Source: Bacillota bacterium (GTDB lineage: Bacteria; Bacillota; Clostridia; Christensenellales; CAG-138). Taken from it: a DNA stretch of 17,979 nt. Below the pieces are notes generated by a model. It saw only the letters and a list, made by a program, of their open reading frames with translations. It ran no database searches and was not told the DNA's origin. The stretch is taken from the NCBI GenBank assembly GCA_023451115.1, contig JAEXFV010000120.1, positions 1 to 17,979 of the forward strand, in the 5' to 3' direction. Position 1 is the stretch's first letter; each line of letters opens with the position of its first letter. The position numbers and the translations under genes are program-made. Shown piece by piece: positions 6,375 through 13,233 of the stretch.

Positions 6375-7094
6375 ATGCAGGTTCAAGTATTTGATCTTCC
6401 ACGGTCTGTTACGGAAATGCAGGTGCATCATAAAACCGTAATTGTCATCGATGTGCTGCGAGCAACATCCAGCATTACCACTGCAATTGAAAGTGGGGCC
6501 AAGCAGGTGATTCCTGCCCTGGATCCTGGAGAAGCCATCGCCTTGTATGGAAAGCTGGGCCGAGGCGACAGCCTCTTGGCCGGGGAGCGGGGCGGCTTAA
6601 AATTGCCGGACTTTGATTTGGGGAACTCGCCCCTGGAATTCAGCCCGCAGAAAGTACGGGACAAAACCGTAATCTTTTCCACTACCAATGGTACAAACGC
6701 AATTCTAGCGGCCCGTAATGCAGCGGAACTCTTCATCGGATGTATGCGCAACCGTACCGCTGCCGCCAAGGCAGCCCTGGCGACGGGAAACGATATTCTC
6801 TTACTTTGCGCAGGCACGGAAGGCATGTTCTCTGCAGATGATATTTGTTGCGCAGGGGCTATTGTGGACGCCATATCACAGCTTGCTTCAGAGCCTGTTG
6901 GGTATACAGACCTGGCCAGGGTAAGCCGCCTGATATATACTCAATGGCGGGATGGGCAGGCAGATCTTTCCCAAACCTATCACTATGCGCGTCTTTCCAA
7001 GCTGGGCTTTCAGGAGGATCTGGCATATTGCTTCCAGACCGATGTAACGGACGCCGTGCCCCGATATGCCAACGGCGTTGTAGTGGCAAAATAG
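6375..7094 (+). CDS. comB: Probable 2-phosphosulfolactate phosphatase (ComB family)
   Basis: 239 residues, the usual family length. ComB enzymes remove phosphate from (2R)-2-phospho-3-sulfolactate to give sulfolactate, a step of coenzyme M synthesis in methanogens; bacterial homologues such as Bacillus YitC serve sulfolactate formation. Conserved blocks are visible: VIDVLRATSS (24-33, with Asp26), GERGG (70-74), DFDLGNSPLEF (79-89) and STTNGT (102-107). GAGGGGG lies upstream of the ATG. It is a cytosolic protein with no membrane segment. The neighbour is spmAB; a role in making spore sulfolactate is a reasonable inference. The partner phosphosulfolactate synthase (ComA) is not in the window. 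Confidence 0.92.
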   Translation: MQVQVFDLPRSVTEMQVHHKTVIVIDVLRATSSITTAIESGAKQVIPALDPGEAIALYGKLGRGDSLLAGERGGLKLPDFDLGNSPLEFSPQKVRDKTVIFSTTNGTNAILAARNAAELFIGCMRNRTAAAKAALATGNDILLLCAGTEGMFSADDICCAGAIVDAISQLASEPVGYTDLARVSRLIYTQWRDGQADLSQTYHYARLSKLGFQEDLAYCFQTDVTDAVPRYANGVVVAK

Positions 7095-7135
7095 CCCTGG
7101 GGTTGCTTCCGGGGGAGCAAGTTCATTTTTACATG

Positions 7136-7168
7136 AAAAAGAGCAGGCCTTGTGGCCCGCTCTTTTTT
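7136..7168. terminator. Bidirectional terminator between comB and ileS
   Basis: AAAAAGAGC and GGCC pair with GGCC and GCTCTTTTT around a TTGT loop, with one A-C mismatch. There are T-runs on both strands. It sits just before the reverse-strand ileS stop and 41 bases after the comB stop. Confidence 0.88.
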
Positions 7169-7177
7169 TGTGTTGCT

Positions 7178-10100
7178 TTACGCTTTCTTTTCCACGCCCA
7201 AGGTAATGGTTTCCCCGTTCACATCCCATTCCTTCACATACCCTGCGGGTGTAGCCTGTGCCACGCTGTCGCTCAGGGTATCGCCGGCAATCTGGGCGCC
7301 AAAGCGGGTAAAGATGTCATGGATCTTCTCATTTCCGGCATAGGTGAGGGCAATATGATCCGTCACCTCAAAGCCTGCTTCCTTACGCATGGTCTGCACC
7401 TTGCTGGTAAGCTCCCGCACAAATCCTTCCTCGATCAGCGCAGGGGTGAGGTTGGTATCCAGTACCACGGAAAGGTCGCGATCCGTTACGCTGACGAATC
7501 CAGCCTTCTGCATGGGCTCAATGAGCACATCGTCCTTCCCCAGGGATACGCTGACGCCTTCTATACTAAAGGTAAAGTCCTGCCCCTGATTGTGGGCTGC
7601 TACCACCTGATCGCCCACGCCCTCGCCCTGGAGGTACACATTGATCTTAGGCAGCACCTTTCCATAACGGGGCCCCAATGTCTTAAGCTGCGGCTTCGCC
7701 TTGTAGGAGATAAAGGACGAGGCGTCTTCCACAAACTCTACCGCCTTGACATTTAATTCCTCCCCGATGATGGCGGTATACCCTGCATCCAACGGTTTGC
7801 CCTGGACATACATCCGGGCAATGGGCTGACGGTTTTTGATGTTAGCGGTGTTACGGGCTGCCCGACCCAGCACCACGATATCCAGCACCCGGGCCATATT
7901 CGCCTCCATGTCCTGGTCGATCAAAGAGGCGTCCGCTACCGGGAAATCGCACAAATGCACGCTTTCGGGTGCTGCGGCATCCACAGAACGCACCATGTTC
8001 TGGTACATCTCTTCCGCCATAAAGGGGATGAACGGCGCGCTCAGGCGGGTGAGGGTTTCTAGCACGGTGTAGAGGGTCATATAGGCGGCTTCTTTATCCG
8101 CAGTCATCTCCTTGCCCCAATAACGCTCCCGGCAACGGCGTACATACCAGTTGGACAGGTCGTCTACAAACTTCTGCATTTCCCTGCCCGCTTCCGTGAT
8201 GCGCAGCTCGTTGAGCCGCCCATCCACAAAGCCGACCAGGGAGTTGAGACGGGACAGCACCCAGCGATCCATCTCGGTTAGGTTTTCACGGACCAGGGTG
8301 TGCTTGGTGGGATCAAACCCGTCAATATCCGCATATAGGATATAAAATGCATAGGTATTCCACAACGTGCCCATAAACTTGCGCTGGCTTTCATTCACCG
8401 CTTCTTCATAGAAGCGGCTGGGCAGCCAGGGCATGGAGCCGGTGTAGAAATACCAGCGCACCGCATCCGCCCCCTGCTTATCCAGAACCGACCAGGGGTC
8501 TACCACATTGCCCAGATGTTTGGACATCTTGCGGCCATCCTTGTCCTGCACATGGCCCAGTACAATGCAGTTGAGGAAAGCGGGATCATCAAACAGGCAG
8601 GTGGATACTGCCAATAGGGTATAGAACCACCCGCGGGTCTGGTCAATTGCCTCGGAGATAAAGTCCGCAGGGTAACGCTTTTCAAATTCTTCTTTGTGTT
8701 CAAATGGATAATGCCACTGGGCAAACGGCATGGCGCCGGAATCAAACCAGCAGTCGATTACCACGGGCTCCCGCTTCATCAGCCCTTTGCACTTGGGGCA
8801 ATGCACCTTCACATTGTCGATAAAGGGCTTGTGCAGCTCAATATCGTCCGGCACATTTTCTCCCAGCTCCTGCAGCTCTTTGATGGAGCCGATCACATGC
8901 ACCTCACCGCAATCCTGACAAACCCAAACCGGCAGCGGCGTGCCCCAATAGCGCTCCCGGGAAATGCCCCAGTCGATTACATTTTCCAGGAAATTGCCCA
9001 TGCGGCCTTCCTGAATGGTCTCGGGAATCCAGTTCACCTTCCGGTTAAAGGCAATGATCTTATCCTTTACCGCAGTCATCTTGATGAACCAGCTTTCCCT
9101 GGCATAATAGATCAGCGGCGTATCGCAGCGCCAGCAATGGGGATAGCTGTGTTCAAATTCCGGCGCGGCATACAAGATGCCCCGCTCTTTCAATTCTTCT
9201 ATAATTTGAGGGTCAGCCTGCTTTACAAATACGCCGTCCCAGGGAGTGCCGCCGCACAGGCAGCCCTTGGTATCCACCAACTGCACAAAGGCAATGTTGT
9301 TCTCCCGGCAAACCCGGGCATCGTCCTCACCAAATGCAGCCGCATTGTGCACAATGCCGGTGCCATCGGTGGTGGTGACATAATCGTCAGCAATTACCAC
9401 AAAGGCTTTTTTATTCTTTGCAGCTTTGGCCGTGCATTCATACAGCGGCTCATAGCTGCGCCCCACCAGGGCTTCTCCCGGGAAGGTGTCCAATATCTCC
9501 GCCGCTTCGCCCAACACAGAGGGCACCAGATCCTTGGCCAGGATGAACACTTCTCCATCCTTTTTGGCATGACAGTAGGTCACATCCCCCCGCACACAAA
9601 TGCAAACGTTGGAAAGCAGCGTCCAGGGGGTGGTGGTCCAGGCCAGGTACGAAGCGTCCTCGTCCGTGCATTTGAAGCGAACAGTGGCGGAAACCTCTTT
9701 CACGTCTTTATACCCTTGCGCAACCTCGTGGGAAGACAGCGCCGTGCCACAGCGGGGACAATAAGGCACCACTTTATGTCCCTTATACAATAGCCCCTTT
9801 TCATAGATCTGTTTGAGGGCCCACCACTCTGACTCGATGTAGTTATTGTCATAGGTAATATAGGGGTTTTCCATGTCGGCCCAGAAGCCGACCCGGTCGC
9901 TCATCTGCTCCCATTCCCCTTTGTATTTCCATACGGACTTTTTGCATTCCGCGATAAAAGGCTCGACACCGTAGGCTTCGATCTGCTCTTTGCCATCCAG
10001 GCCCAGCAGCTTTTCCACCTCCAGCTCCACCGGCAGCCCATGGGTATCCCAGCCGGCTTTGCGCAACACGTCATACCCCTTCATGGTTTTGTAACGGGGA

Positions 10101-10303
10101 ATAATATCTTTGATGCATCGGGTCAGGATATGGCCAATATGGGGCTTGCCATTGGCAGTAGGCGGCCCATCAAAAAAGGTGTAAGCCGGGGCGCCTTTGC
10201 GGTGCTCACAGCTTTTTTCAAAGATCTTGTTCTCCTTCCAGAACTCCAGCACATCCTTTTCCCGGGAAACAAAGTCCAGGGACGTGGACACTTTTTGATA
10301 CAT
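7178..10303 (-). CDS. ileS: Isoleucyl-tRNA synthetase, type 2 (long form)
   Basis: 1041 residues from MYQKVSTSLDF; the in-frame start at 10366 is rejected because AGAGGAG precedes this ATG by 8 bases. It charges tRNA-Ile with isoleucine. Class I signatures are the HIGH motif at 55-58 (NGKPHIGHILTR) and KMSKH near residue 595 (GRKMSKHLGN). The editing domain lies between them, with AWTTTPWTLLSN. Cys pairs occur in CPRCG, CWRCD, CQDCG and CPKC, suggesting zinc sites. The length, WDTHGLPVE and KMSKHLGN fit the eukaryote-like IleRS2 clade rather than the short bacterial IleRS1; IleRS2 enzymes are known for natural mupirocin tolerance. A T-box leader with an Ile codon controls it. Confidence 0.97.
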   Translation of the reverse strand: MYQKVSTSLDFVSREKDVLEFWKENKIFEKSCEHRKGAPAYTFFDGPPTANGKPHIGHILTRCIKDIIPRYKTMKGYDVLRKAGWDTHGLPVELEVEKLLGLDGKEQIEAYGVEPFIAECKKSVWKYKGEWEQMSDRVGFWADMENPYITYDNNYIESEWWALKQIYEKGLLYKGHKVVPYCPRCGTALSSHEVAQGYKDVKEVSATVRFKCTDEDASYLAWTTTPWTLLSNVCICVRGDVTYCHAKKDGEVFILAKDLVPSVLGEAAEILDTFPGEALVGRSYEPLYECTAKAAKNKKAFVVIADDYVTTTDGTGIVHNAAAFGEDDARVCRENNIAFVQLVDTKGCLCGGTPWDGVFVKQADPQIIEELKERGILYAAPEFEHSYPHCWRCDTPLIYYARESWFIKMTAVKDKIIAFNRKVNWIPETIQEGRMGNFLENVIDWGISRERYWGTPLPVWVCQDCGEVHVIGSIKELQELGENVPDDIELHKPFIDNVKVHCPKCKGLMKREPVVIDCWFDSGAMPFAQWHYPFEHKEEFEKRYPADFISEAIDQTRGWFYTLLAVSTCLFDDPAFLNCIVLGHVQDKDGRKMSKHLGNVVDPWSVLDKQGADAVRWYFYTGSMPWLPSRFYEEAVNESQRKFMGTLWNTYAFYILYADIDGFDPTKHTLVRENLTEMDRWVLSRLNSLVGFVDGRLNELRITEAGREMQKFVDDLSNWYVRRCRERYWGKEMTADKEAAYMTLYTVLETLTRLSAPFIPFMAEEMYQNMVRSVDAAAPESVHLCDFPVADASLIDQDMEANMARVLDIVVLGRAARNTANIKNRQPIARMYVQGKPLDAGYTAIIGEELNVKAVEFVEDASSFISYKAKPQLKTLGPRYGKVLPKINVYLQGEGVGDQVVAAHNQGQDFTFSIEGVSVSLGKDDVLIEPMQKAGFVSVTDRDLSVVLDTNLTPALIEEGFVRELTSKVQTMRKEAGFEVTDHIALTYAGNEKIHDIFTRFGAQIAGDTLSDSVAQATPAGYVKEWDVNGETITLGVEKKA

Positions 10304-10424
10304 ACGCACACTCCTCTTGCTTTGGTTACTTAGCTGTTCCCTATCCGGGCAGAGAAAGCCGGCCATCTACTGAAACCATCCAGGTTCTATACGAAAGGCA
10401 CTGGCTTTGGCTGCCTTACTACCT

Positions 10425-10460
10425 AAATAAAAAACCGCGTCCCGAACCTTCGGGACGCGG
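10425..10460 (-). terminator. T-box regulated terminator of the ileS leader
   Basis: On the reverse strand CCGCGTCCCGAA (10460-10449) pairs with TTCGGGACGCGG (10446-10435) over a 2-base centre, in practice a stable stem with a small loop, followed by TTTTTTATTT. The 5' arm follows the T-box sequence, as needed for switching. Confidence 0.9.
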
Positions 10461-10696
10461 GAACAAACCTGCGCGGTACCACCCGAGTTGGCGCAATGCG
10501 CCCCCTCTTTGCGCGCCAATACGCGCTGCCGCTGTAACGTGCGGGCCACGTGCGGGGTTACTGGCGAATCCTTGCGTTCCTCCCGCCGCTCCTGGGTGAT
10601 ATTCAAGCCCTGCTCCCGCCGCGCTCTCACCACCCGCGGCTCGCTTAGAAAGCGTTTTCGGCTTTACTCGTCCCAATCTACGCTTTTTCCCAATTA
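10425..10696 (-). promoter_or_regulatory. T-box leader (tRNA-Ile responsive) of ileS
   Basis: Read on the reverse strand, the leader holds the Stem I base with GACGAGTA, the distal GGTGAGAG motif, and the specifier ATC (10600-10598) in the context GAATATCACC, an isoleucine codon. The antiterminator carries GGGTGGTACCGCG at about 10486-10474; its TGGT would pair with the tRNA 3' ACCA end. The terminator follows. Uncharged tRNA-Ile should favour antitermination and ileS expression. All core T-box elements are present in the correct order. Confidence 0.95.
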
Positions 10697-10702
10697 TCGT
10701 TT

Positions 10703-10731
10703 ATTATACCGGGGGAACTGCGGTTTGTAAA
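10703..10731 (-). promoter_or_regulatory. ileS promoter
   Basis: Reverse strand TTTACA (10731-10726), 17-bp spacer, TATAAT (10708-10703). The start near 10696 fits the first bases of the T-box leader. Confidence 0.85.
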
Positions 10732-10793
10732 GGCTTGCATCCCAGAAAAAGAACAAACCCCTCCTCTTTTGGGGCGTCAGGCTCCCTCCCCAT

Positions 10794-10826
10794 AAAAAAA
10801 CAGCGCCCATTTGCTGGGCGCTGTTT
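10794..10826 (-). terminator. Terminator of rplJ-rplL
   Basis: ACAGCGCCCA and TGGGCGCTGT form a perfect 10-bp stem with a 5-base loop, followed on the reverse strand by a run of seven Ts. It ends the ribosomal operon directly after rplL. Confidence 0.92.
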
Positions 10827-10838
10827 TGCGCAATACAC

Positions 10839-11210
10839 TTATTTGACTTCCACGGTAGCGCCAACAGCCTTGAATGTTTCCACGATCTTGTCGCACTCTT
10901 CCTTGGAGATGCCTTCCTTGAGGGGCTTGGGAGCGCCGTCCACCAGCTCCTTGGCTTCCTTCAGGCCCAGGCCGGTCAGCTCACGCACAGCCTTGATGAC
11001 CTTGATCTTCTCAGCGCCAACATCCTTGAGGATGGCGTCGAACTCGGTCTTTTCTTCAACAGCCTCAGCAGCGCCAGCAGCGGGGCCAGCAACGGCAACA
11101 GCGGTAGCAGCGGCGGATACGCCAAATTCTTCTTCCAGAGCCTTTACCAGCTCGCTCAGCTCCAATACGGACATCGCCTTGATATCGGCAATCAGTTGTT
11201 CTTTATTCAT
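10839..11210 (-). CDS. rplL: Ribosomal protein bL12 (L7/L12)
   Basis: 123 residues, standard length. bL12 forms the multi-copy flexible stalk of the 50S subunit that recruits translation factors. The N-terminal dimerisation helix (MNKEQLIADIKAMSVLEL) is followed by an Ala/Val/Gly-rich hinge at about 34-51 and the globular C-terminal domain with KIKVIKAVRELTGLGLKEAK and the ending GATVEVK. AGGAG lies 7 bases before the ATG. It follows rplJ with a gap of 54 bases, and a strong terminator comes right after. The usual next genes rpoB and rpoC are absent. Confidence 0.98.
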   Translation of the reverse strand: MNKEQLIADIKAMSVLELSELVKALEEEFGVSAAATAVAVAGPAAGAAEAVEEKTEFDAILKDVGAEKIKVIKAVRELTGLGLKEAKELVDGAPKPLKEGISKEECDKIVETFKAVGATVEVK

Positions 11211-11264
11211 GATCGTTCTCCTTTACTGAATTCTGTTATGGTCGTGTTTGGTACCGCAGAGGCA

Positions 11265-11807
11265 TTACTCGGCGGCAGGGGCTTCCTCGGCGCCAGCGGC
11301 GGCGGGGGCGTCGCCCATCTTCTTGGCAATCTGGTCCAATACAATCGCCAGGCCGGAAATGGGGGACATCATGCTGCCAAGCAAGCGTGCGATGAGCACT
11401 TCGCGGGAGGGCAGATCTGCGATAGCGTTAACCATATCCGCATCTTCTACTTTACCTTCCACAATGCCGCCCTTCATGGCGCACTTCTTGGTTTTTTTGA
11501 TGAACTCCTTGAGGATCTTGGCGGGAGCAACTGCATCCTCATAACCAAATGCAAACGCGGAGGGGCCTTTGAGCATGGGCAGGATAGCGTCGTCGATGCC
11601 CGCAGCCTTGGCTGCACGCTCTACAATGCCATTCTTGAGCACCAAATACTCGATGTTAGCCTTGCGCATTTCATTTCTGAGGTTGGTCACTTCCTCCACG
11701 GTCAACCCACGATAATCATAGATAATCACGGATTTGGCCTTTTGGATCTTCTCCTGTACCTCGGCGACCTTGGCAGCCTTCAGTTCGATGTTCTGAATGT
11801 TTGCCAT
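11265..11807 (-). CDS. rplJ: Ribosomal protein uL10
   Basis: 180 residues from MANIQNIELK, placed after the strong site AAGGAGGTGAAACC; an extension to 11921 would run through the L10 leader and is rejected. uL10 anchors the bL12 dimers to 23S rRNA. Recognisable parts are the N-terminal rRNA-binding half (KSVIIYDYRGLTVEEVTNLR, then GPSAFAFGYEDAVAPAKIL) and the C-terminal bL12-binding helix around PISGLAIVLDQIAKKM. The tail is Ala/Glu-rich. It is controlled by the upstream L10 leader, to which the uL10-bL12 complex is known to bind in other Firmicutes. Confidence 0.98.
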   Translation of the reverse strand: MANIQNIELKAAKVAEVQEKIQKAKSVIIYDYRGLTVEEVTNLRNEMRKANIEYLVLKNGIVERAAKAAGIDDAILPMLKGPSAFAFGYEDAVAPAKILKEFIKKTKKCAMKGGIVEGKVEDADMVNAIADLPSREVLIARLLGSMMSPISGLAIVLDQIAKKMGDAPAAAGAEEAPAAE

Positions 11808-11849
11808 GGTTTCACCTCCTTCTTGAACTAATGCGAACAAATCATTCGC

Positions 11850-11884
11850 AAAAAAAGATCCTTCCGCCGTTAGACAGAAGGATG
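11850..11884 (-). terminator. Attenuator-type terminator in the rplJ leader
   Basis: Reverse strand ATCCTTC pairs with GAAGGAT around a 13-base loop and is followed by seven Ts. It lies inside the rplJ leader, so it probably mediates feedback attenuation. A second small hairpin, TGCGAA/TTCGCA (11850-11832), follows before the ribosome binding site. Confidence 0.75.
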
Positions 11885-11991
11885 GAATGCACGCATGTAA
11901 TAAAACTTGCTCTGCTTTCACCTCGGCGGGATATTAAGCCACGGCCTTAACCGGGCGCCTGCTGTCTTGGGCGAAATATTCTTTTTTAACC
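11850..11991 (-). promoter_or_regulatory. Ribosomal L10 leader (autoregulatory RNA)
   Basis: Between the promoter and rplJ the reverse strand carries the conserved core AAGACAGCAGGCGCC (about 11968-11954), then TTAATATC and CGCCGAGGTGAAAG, the pattern of the L10 leader family described in Firmicutes. It ends in the attenuator. The L10-L12 complex is thought to bind this RNA and lower rplJL expression. Exact borders are approximate. Confidence 0.8.
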
Positions 11992-11997
11992 TGAATA

Positions 11998-12026
11998 AGG
12001 ATACCATGGTTTTCTCCCCTTGTCAA
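11998..12026 (-). promoter_or_regulatory. rplJL promoter
   Basis: Reverse strand TTGACA (12026-12021), 17-bp spacer, TATCCT (12003-11998). The perfect -35 box fits a highly expressed ribosomal operon. It shows that rplJL start independently of rplKA here. Confidence 0.85.
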
Positions 12027-12074
12027 GGGAATTATCCTATGGGTTTTTGCATAAATTTTCTAAATATTAAATCA

Positions 12075-12098
12075 GCGGAGGGGCCATGGCCCCTCCGC
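12075..12098. terminator. 24-bp perfect palindrome, likely terminator of the membrane protein gene
   Basis: GCGGAGGGGCCATGGCCCCTCCGC is fully self-complementary and lies 21 bases downstream of the reverse-strand stop at 12120. On that strand only a TGATTTAATATTT tract follows, so it is a weak T-run. On the forward strand CTTTT follows, but no forward gene ends here. Confidence 0.55.
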
Positions 12099-12119
12099 CT
12101 TTTCCATAAGGAAATCAGC

Positions 12120-12488
12120 TTATTTCAGGCAATAAACATACAGCCCCGCCAATACCAGGCCGATCAGGGAAGTCCAGCCAAAGCTACCCTGGATAATGCT
12201 TAAGATAATGCTGATAACGGTAAGCACCAGCACGATCATGCCGATTTTTTGGCACTTGTTCAGGTCTTTCGCCTGCACGCCCCAGATTCCTGCCAGCAGT
12301 TCCAGCAGACCGGAAGCCAAAGCGATAAGAGCCAACAATAATACCAGCAGCCCTGCTCCAACGTGGAGAGCCATTGTGGCAAATGCACCAATCAAAGCCA
12401 CTACCGCACCGATCAGCGCTATGACACCAAATACGATGAAGATGATACTGACGACTTTGAACACTGTTTTCTTGGTTTGTGCGTTCAT
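12120..12488 (-). CDS. Small four-helix membrane protein of unknown function
   Basis: 122 residues from MNAQTKK; the upstream in-frame start at 12602 lies within the promoter and leader and is rejected. GGGGGG lies 8 bases before the ATG. I do not recognise the family. Four hydrophobic segments follow a short charged N-terminus: about 8-35, 42-72 (very Leu/Ala-rich), 82-103 and 105-121. A hydrophilic loop, QAKDLNKCQK, lies between helices 2 and 3. No signal peptide, catalytic motif or nucleotide-binding motif is visible. It is a single-gene unit with a near-consensus promoter, so it may be expressed well. It resembles the many small DUF-type membrane proteins of Firmicutes. Confidence 0.75.
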   Translation of the reverse strand: MNAQTKKTVFKVVSIIFIVFGVIALIGAVVALIGAFATMALHVGAGLLVLLLALIALASGLLELLAGIWGVQAKDLNKCQKIGMIVLVLTVISIILSIIQGSFGWTSLIGLVLAGLYVYCLK

Positions 12489-12516
12489 GATAAATACCCC
12501 CCAAATAAAAATAATG

Positions 12517-12572
12517 ATTCCCCGCAGGCTGGTACTATAATGCTCCAAAAAGCATTCCAACTCCTGCGGAAT
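12517..12572 (-). promoter_or_regulatory. Folded leader of the membrane protein gene
   Basis: On the reverse strand ATTCCGCAGG (12572-12563) can pair with CCTGCGGGGAAT (12528-12517), enclosing an inner hairpin AATGC/GCATT. The element starts at or within a few bases of the transcription start and ends 28 bases before the ATG. It fits no regulatory RNA class I know. Confidence 0.45.
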
Positions 12573-12573
12573 A

Positions 12574-12602
12574 ATTATACCATTCTGCTTTGTATTTATC
12601 AA
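12574..12602 (-). promoter_or_regulatory. Promoter of the membrane protein gene
   Basis: Reverse strand TTGATA (12602-12597), 17-bp spacer, TATAAT (12579-12574), nearly consensus. The expected start near 12567 places the whole folded leader in the mRNA. Confidence 0.82.
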
Positions 12603-12795
12603 GGTGAGTCCCTCCGGCTTTGATATTTCTATTTCACAAAATCCCTAATGTGCAAGAAGCTATGGCAATGTTACGTTATCTTTCTGTTTTCATCCAAATT
12701 GAAAATCAATAACAAATGCGTTCTCCTCCTTTGAACACGATACCCAACGTTTCCCGTGTAAACTCCACGCATACTGCAAAATACCCTCCCTGCCC
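12603..12795. other. Gene-free gap between divergent promoters
   Basis: Nothing beyond ordinary AT-rich spacer was found in this part of the 445-base gap between the membrane protein gene and gatC. A 65-codon reverse reading frame (12671-12868) has no ribosome binding site and an uninformative composition. The gap ends hold the two divergent promoters. Confidence 0.5.
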
Positions 12796-12825
12796 TTGCC
12801 TCAAGCCTTATGTTTGCTGTATAAT
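12796..12825 (+). promoter_or_regulatory. Promoter of the gatCAB operon
   Basis: TTGCCT (12796-12801), 18-bp spacer, TATAAT (12820-12825). The start would fall near 12832. The leader contains ACAGGCG (12849-12855), complementary to CGCCTGT (12891-12897), a possible 7-bp stem closing a 35-base loop. Confidence 0.6.
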
Positions 12826-12933
12826 CATACTTTAAAACAGAGATGCTTACAGGCGCAAAGAGCCTCATAAAGAAATTGGCCCACCTGAAACGCCTGTGAA
12901 ATAGATTAATTTTTTAAAAGGCGGTGCACAGGT

Positions 12934-13221
12934 TTGGAAATAACAATAGAACAAGTGCGTCATGTGGCTGATTTGGCCCGGTTATATCTCAGCGATGAGG
13001 AAGCTGCCCGGCTCACCAAGGACATGGGAAATGTGCTGGAGATGGCGGGCGCTCTTTCCCGGCTGGATACCCAGCAGGTGCAGCCAATGACCCATGCAGT
13101 GGCCATTACCAACGTATTCCGGGAGGATGTGTGCGCCCCATGCTATCCCCGGGAAACCATACTGGGGAATTCCGCCAGCCAGGATGGAGAAACCTTTATC
13201 GTGCCCCAGGTTGTGGAATAA
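12934..13221 (+). CDS. gatC: Asp/Glu-tRNA amidotransferase subunit C
   Basis: 95 residues, typical length. GatC wraps around GatA and GatB and stabilises the complex that converts misacylated Glu-tRNA-Gln or Asp-tRNA-Asn into the correct species. The family pattern VRHVADLARLYLSDEE at the N-terminus, the middle helix, and the C-terminal FREDV...P...ILGNSASQDGETFIVPQVVE are clear. The start is TTG at 12934, 7 bases after AGGCGGTG; no ATG lies near, so a weak start codon may keep GatC output low. gatA follows after 12 bases. Confidence 0.95.
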   Translation: MEITIEQVRHVADLARLYLSDEEAARLTKDMGNVLEMAGALSRLDTQQVQPMTHAVAITNVFREDVCAPCYPRETILGNSASQDGETFIVPQVVE

Positions 13222-13233
13222 GGAGAAGGCGCT

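Noticed and set aside
6845..7756. 303-codon forward reading frame across the comB end and ileS
   Set aside because: It overlaps comB in another frame, runs through the comB/ileS terminator and is antisense to ileS.
8696..9793. 365-codon forward reading frame opposite ileS
   Set aside because: It lies fully antisense to the clear ileS gene, has no ribosome binding site of note and no recognisable domain.
11808..11921. N-terminal extension of rplJ
   Set aside because: It would translate the L10 leader and its terminator; the start at 11807 follows AAGGAGGTG and matches the family.
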